A stretch of 64,000 bases of DNA, taken from Bacteroidota bacterium. GTDB lineage: Bacteria > Bacteroidota > Bacteroidia > B-17B0 > Aurantibacillaceae. The position numbers were made by a program, and so were the translations under genes. The notes below the pieces were generated by a model. The model was not told the DNA's origin. It ran no database searches and saw only the letters and a list, made by a program, of their open reading frames with translations. The stretch lies in contig JACCXH010000007.1 in NCBI GenBank assembly GCA_013697245.1, positions 123,255 to 187,254 of the forward strand, given 5' to 3'. Positions within the stretch are counted from its first letter, which is position 1; each line of letters starts with the position of its first letter. Positions 60,388-64,000 of the stretch are shown here, piece after piece.

Positions 60388-61113
60388 ATGTGCACGGTTA
60401 CTTATCTTCCGCAAAATGGTAATTGCTTTATATTAACATCAAACAGAGATGAAGATGTACTAAGGCAGGTTGCATTGCCGATTAACAAGTACAAGATAAA
60501 CCATCTTGATGTCTATTATCCCAAAGACCCAAAAGCGGGAGGCACCTGGATTGCTAGCGGGTCAAATGGATTTACGGTTTGCTTATTTAACGGAGCGTTT
60601 AAGGTCCACAAACCAACGTACAACTATCGAAAAAGCAGAGGTTTAGTTCTTCTTGATTTTTTTAATTACAAAAATCAATACGATTTTATAACTCAATATG
60701 ATTTTAGTAATATCGAACCGTTTTCGTTAGTATTTGTTAAACATCAAGATAACAAATTAGGCTTGTGCGAATTAAAATGGGATGGAGAAAAAACGCATCA
60801 TCTCAATCACGACTCTTCCTTACCGCACATTTGGTCGTCAGTTACACTATATTCTGATCAAGTTATTAAACAGCGAGAGGATTGGTTTAACGAGTGGGTT
60901 AAGAAAAACGAAGTTTTCACAAAAGATAATATTTTAATGTTTCATCATTTTGGAGGGTCTGGTGACAAAGAGAATGATTTAGTGATGAATCGCTCTCACA
61001 AAAAAACAGTAAGTATTTGTTGCATAAATAAAAGAAATGAAAAAGAAACTGAAATTACCTACGAAGATGTAGTAAATAAGAAAGTATATACAAATAAAAT
61101 CCTCTCTTACTAA
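60388..61113 (+). CDS. NRDE family protein (TANGO2-like)
   Basis: MCTVTYLPQNGNCFILTSNRDED; DPKAGGTWIASGSNGFTVCLFNGAF. Confidence 0.88.
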   Translation: MCTVTYLPQNGNCFILTSNRDEDVLRQVALPINKYKINHLDVYYPKDPKAGGTWIASGSNGFTVCLFNGAFKVHKPTYNYRKSRGLVLLDFFNYKNQYDFITQYDFSNIEPFSLVFVKHQDNKLGLCELKWDGEKTHHLNHDSSLPHIWSSVTLYSDQVIKQREDWFNEWVKKNEVFTKDNILMFHHFGGSGDKENDLVMNRSHKKTVSICCINKRNEKETEITYEDVVNKKVYTNKILSY

Positions 61114-61116
61114 TTT

Positions 61117-62145
61117 ATGCGAATACCATTATTTCTCTACAAGATATTTAAGTATGAATATTGGCCTTGGTGGATGTTTTATCTTCCTGTATTACCTTAT
61201 TGGGTTTACTTATCTTTAAAAAACAGATCCTTTGCCTACTTTAGTGTTGCAAATCCGGGAATTGATTTAGGTGGTTTTTTTGGTGAAAGTAAGTCAGAGA
61301 TACTATCATTGATTGATAAGGAATATTTACCCAAGAGCATTTCAGTGCGTGAAAATTCCGATGCCACATTCGTTAAAAAAGAATTGTTACATGAAGGGAT
61401 TAATTACCCAATTATTGCAAAACCTGATATTGGAGAGAGAGGAAACGACGTATCCAAAGTTAACAGTGAAAAAGAGCTTATACATTATCACTCAAAATCA
61501 CATTTCAATTATATTATTCAAGAGTTTATTGAATATGATTTAGAATTTGGTGTGCTATATAGTCGACTGCCCAATTCTGAACGAGGAGAAGTAAGTTCCG
61601 TTACTTTAAAAGAATTTTTAACAGTTACTGGTGATGGGAAATCAAGCATTATTGAACTGATGCAAAAAAGCACAAGAGCGAGATTTCAAATAGAAAGATT
61701 AAAAAAAGAAATGGGCAATGCCATTCAACGAATTCCTTCAAATAATGAAAAAGTATTATTAGAACCAATTGGTAACCATTGCAGAGGCACACGCTTTATT
61801 AATTTTAATCACATCATAAATGACGATCTAAATAGGGTTTTTGATGAAATAAGTTTACCAATAAAAGGTTTTTATTACGGTCGATTTGATTTAAAAGCAA
61901 AAACGATTGGTGACTTTCAAAAGGGAAATTTTATTAAAATAATGGAGCTTAATGGTGCGAGTTCTGAACCTGGGCATATTTATGACAATTCTTATACCTT
62001 ATTGAAAGCGTACAAAGATTTGCTTTATCATTGGAAACGACTTGCGGAAATTTCAGCAATAAATATGAGAGCAGGGTTAAAGCCTGTCTCCTTCATTTTG
62101 ATAGTTAAAATATATTGGAAGTTTGTTGTTTTGAAAAACAAATAA
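61117..62145 (+). CDS. ATP-grasp domain protein
   Basis: YPIIAKPDIGERGNDVSKV...YIIQEFIEYDLEFGVLYSR...KIMELNGASSEPGHIYD. Confidence 0.82.
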   Translation: MRIPLFLYKIFKYEYWPWWMFYLPVLPYWVYLSLKNRSFAYFSVANPGIDLGGFFGESKSEILSLIDKEYLPKSISVRENSDATFVKKELLHEGINYPIIAKPDIGERGNDVSKVNSEKELIHYHSKSHFNYIIQEFIEYDLEFGVLYSRLPNSERGEVSSVTLKEFLTVTGDGKSSIIELMQKSTRARFQIERLKKEMGNAIQRIPSNNEKVLLEPIGNHCRGTRFINFNHIINDDLNRVFDEISLPIKGFYYGRFDLKAKTIGDFQKGNFIKIMELNGASSEPGHIYDNSYTLLKAYKDLLYHWKRLAEISAINMRAGLKPVSFILIVKIYWKFVVLKNK

Positions 62146-62496
62146 AGCAGACATATTAATAATTGGAATACACCAAGTTAATTGTTTGTGTATTTTTCTT
62201 CTCTTTCTTGCTAAAGCAAATCCCTTCGGTTGTATTACTGTTGTAACCACCTTAACCCAGATTGCGAATTTACTGTACATTTTAGCGTAATTGACTGTAC
62301 TTGAACTTAAATTCTAGAGCTTAAAATTTGACAATTTCTTTAAGGATTTCGTTCGAATCCAGCAATATATCGCCCGCTTTTCTCCAGATTTCTATGTTCG
62401 GTTGATTTTCATTAATTGCTATTTAAATGAATAGCCATTTTTATTTTTTTATCGCTGTAATTATTTACTATTTATCGTGATAATAAAAATGTTGTT

Positions 62497-62628
62497 ATGG
62501 ATACTCAAATCAGAAAAGTAATTGCCGCTTTACCTAGTTGCGAAGAGTGTGTCTTGATAAAAATAAAATGTATTTACACATCTAGCGGAAAAATAAATAT
62601 TACACTTGTAAAAGAAGTGGATCCTTAA
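62497..62628 (+). CDS. small ORF (43 aa), unknown
   Basis: MDTQIRKVIAALPSCEECVLIKIKCIYTSSGKINITLVKEVDP. Confidence 0.3.
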   Translation: MDTQIRKVIAALPSCEECVLIKIKCIYTSSGKINITLVKEVDP

Positions 62629-62788
62629 AAAGGACTTAAAATAAAATCTAATTGTTTTGTGATTTTTAATATTGAGCTTTTAAAATAGCTCAAGGATTTT
62701 TGTCATTATAATTATTATGAAGGCATTTTTAGAAACAAAAAAACTTGCACTCGACATGAATTTATTTACCAATTCAATATCTAATTAG

Positions 62789-63157
62789 TTAAACAAGATT
62801 ATCCTTATTACCTATTATAACAATATACCATAATATTGCCGCCCATAAGTAAAGCATCAAACCATAAACAAAGTAAATTATAATTTTTGATGAAGTTACT
62901 TTTGCCAAAAAATGGACAGCCAATCCCGCAAAAATAAATCCAAACGACCAAAATATGCCCACGCTTATAGTAGCAGGCCATACCCAATCGCCACGCCACG
63001 AATTAATTGACGGATAATTTTTAAATAGAAAACAAACAGGGTAATATAATGCAAAACCTAAAATGCCCATACTCAGTAAACCTAAAACTGCTACTATAAC
63101 ACAGACTATAACTGAATACCGTGTATTTGCCGAAAGTGATTGCCAAAAATCTATCAT
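62789..63157 (-). CDS. small integral membrane protein, unknown
   Basis: 122 aa, three to four TM helices. Confidence 0.5.
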   Translation of the reverse strand: MIDFWQSLSANTRYSVIVCVIVAVLGLLSMGILGFALYYPVCFLFKNYPSINSWRGDWVWPATISVGIFWSFGFIFAGLAVHFLAKVTSSKIIIYFVYGLMLYLWAAILWYIVIIGNKDNLV

Positions 63158-63303
63158 GTCTCTTTTAGAATAGTAGGATAATTATTTAGCAAGTTACATT
63201 TAAATTAGAGACTATGTCACCAAATAATTTCTTTAAATTCAGGCGACTTGTAAAAAATTTTATGCTTTTATAATTCCTAAAATAATTCTAAAAAATTATT
63301 ATT

Positions 63304-63542
63304 ATGCGAAAGCTAGATTTTAACAAGTACATCAATGAAATTAATAAACGAATGGGCGAAACTATTGAAACTAAAAGATCTTCCGAACTGAAAAAAATAA
63401 TAATCATTTAGAAAAATTATATCAAGGAGAATACAAAAATTCCCAATTTAAAATCAGGCGGATGGTTTACACTAGAAACTCTATTGTGCCAATTATTACC
63501 GGTATTATTTCAATCAAAGATGGTAAGATATATGCCAATTAA
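63304..63542 (+). pseudogene. small unknown protein, frame broken at a poly-A run
   Basis: MRKLDFNKYINEINKRMGETIETKRSSELKK / NNNHLEKLYQGEYKNSQFKIRRMVYTRNSIVPIITGIISIKDGKIYAN; frames join if A7 at 63391-63397 were A8. Confidence 0.4.
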
Positions 63543-63882
63543 AATACGACTAATGAACTTTATCCTAAGTAATTTTTTGTTTTGGTTAAGTATTATTGCA
63601 ATTGTATGTATTAGTTTTTATCATTTTTAGTCTGTCTTACATAACTAAAATTTCACACTTTAGCTTAGTCCCAATTATTTTAACCTGTTTAGGTTGTTTG
63701 TGTTTGGATATTTAATTTTGCTTATTCCTTTTAAACTTGAAGTTGCAAAGGCAAATGAGTTTTTTAAGAAAATTAGGCAAAGTATAAATAATGCATATAT
63801 AGACGCCTCAGTTTACTTAAAAAAGAATAGAAAGACTAATACGAAATTTTAAAGAAAAAACGAAAGCATAGTATCTATTGGA

Positions 63883-63978
63883 TATTCTCATCTAATATAG
63901 GCCACCCATTCTCATTTATATTAGGCCAGTCATTCTCATCCAAAATAGGCCAGTCGTTCTCATTTTAATTAGGCCACT
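63883..63978. repeat. four tandem 24-bp repeats, possible IS21-type terminus
   Basis: TATTCTCATCTAATATAGGCCACC / CATTCTCATTTATATTAGGCCAGT / CATTCTCATCCAAAATAGGCCAGT / CGTTCTCATTTTAATTAGGCCACT. Confidence 0.75.
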
Positions 63979-64000
63979 TTTTTGGGTTGTTTTGTAAAGC

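Noticed and set aside
63883-63978. CRISPR array interpretation of the 24-bp repeats
   Set aside because: Units are contiguous with no unique spacers and diverge from each other; there are no cas genes in the window.

Overview
The window looks like a Bacteroidota chromosome segment: T9SS and gliding-type C-terminal domains, TAnnTTTG promoter boxes, CusA-TolC fusions and Bacteroidota-type gene families. About 1-35.2 kb is ordinary core chromosome: two SpoIIE/PP2C phosphatases, prfB with its programmed frameshift, rsmA, gpsA, an M1 peptidase, feoAB, rlmB, metF, truB and pdxJ. A tRNA-CAU gene at 35.2 kb abuts a large serine recombinase whose last codons are antisense tRNA sequence. This marks the left edge of an integrated element with uncharacterised small genes (36.8-40.2 kb) and a metal/metalloid resistance cargo (40.4-49.3 kb: CusA-TolC fusion, CusB, CDF transporter, two ArsR regulators, DUF6428, arsenate-reductase-like phosphatase). 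From 49.5 to 62.1 kb there is a redox/envelope stress-type gene island (YHS, DM13, DoxX, nitroreductase, DinB, DUF1223, AhpC/TSA, YceI, NRDE, ATP-grasp). The main new observation is that three promoters in this island carry the same 16-bp palindrome, TGTCG-N6-(C/T)GAC(A/C), each centred exactly 29.5 bp upstream of a Bacteroidota -7 box. That geometry fits class-II activation by a Crp/Fnr-type regulator. A truncated winged-helix remnant resembling such a regulator lies directly next to the first site. The right end (62.2-64 kb) is gene-poor and decayed, and ends in four 24-bp tandem repeats resembling an IS21-type terminus. No homology or structure searches were run; product names come from reading the protein sequences.
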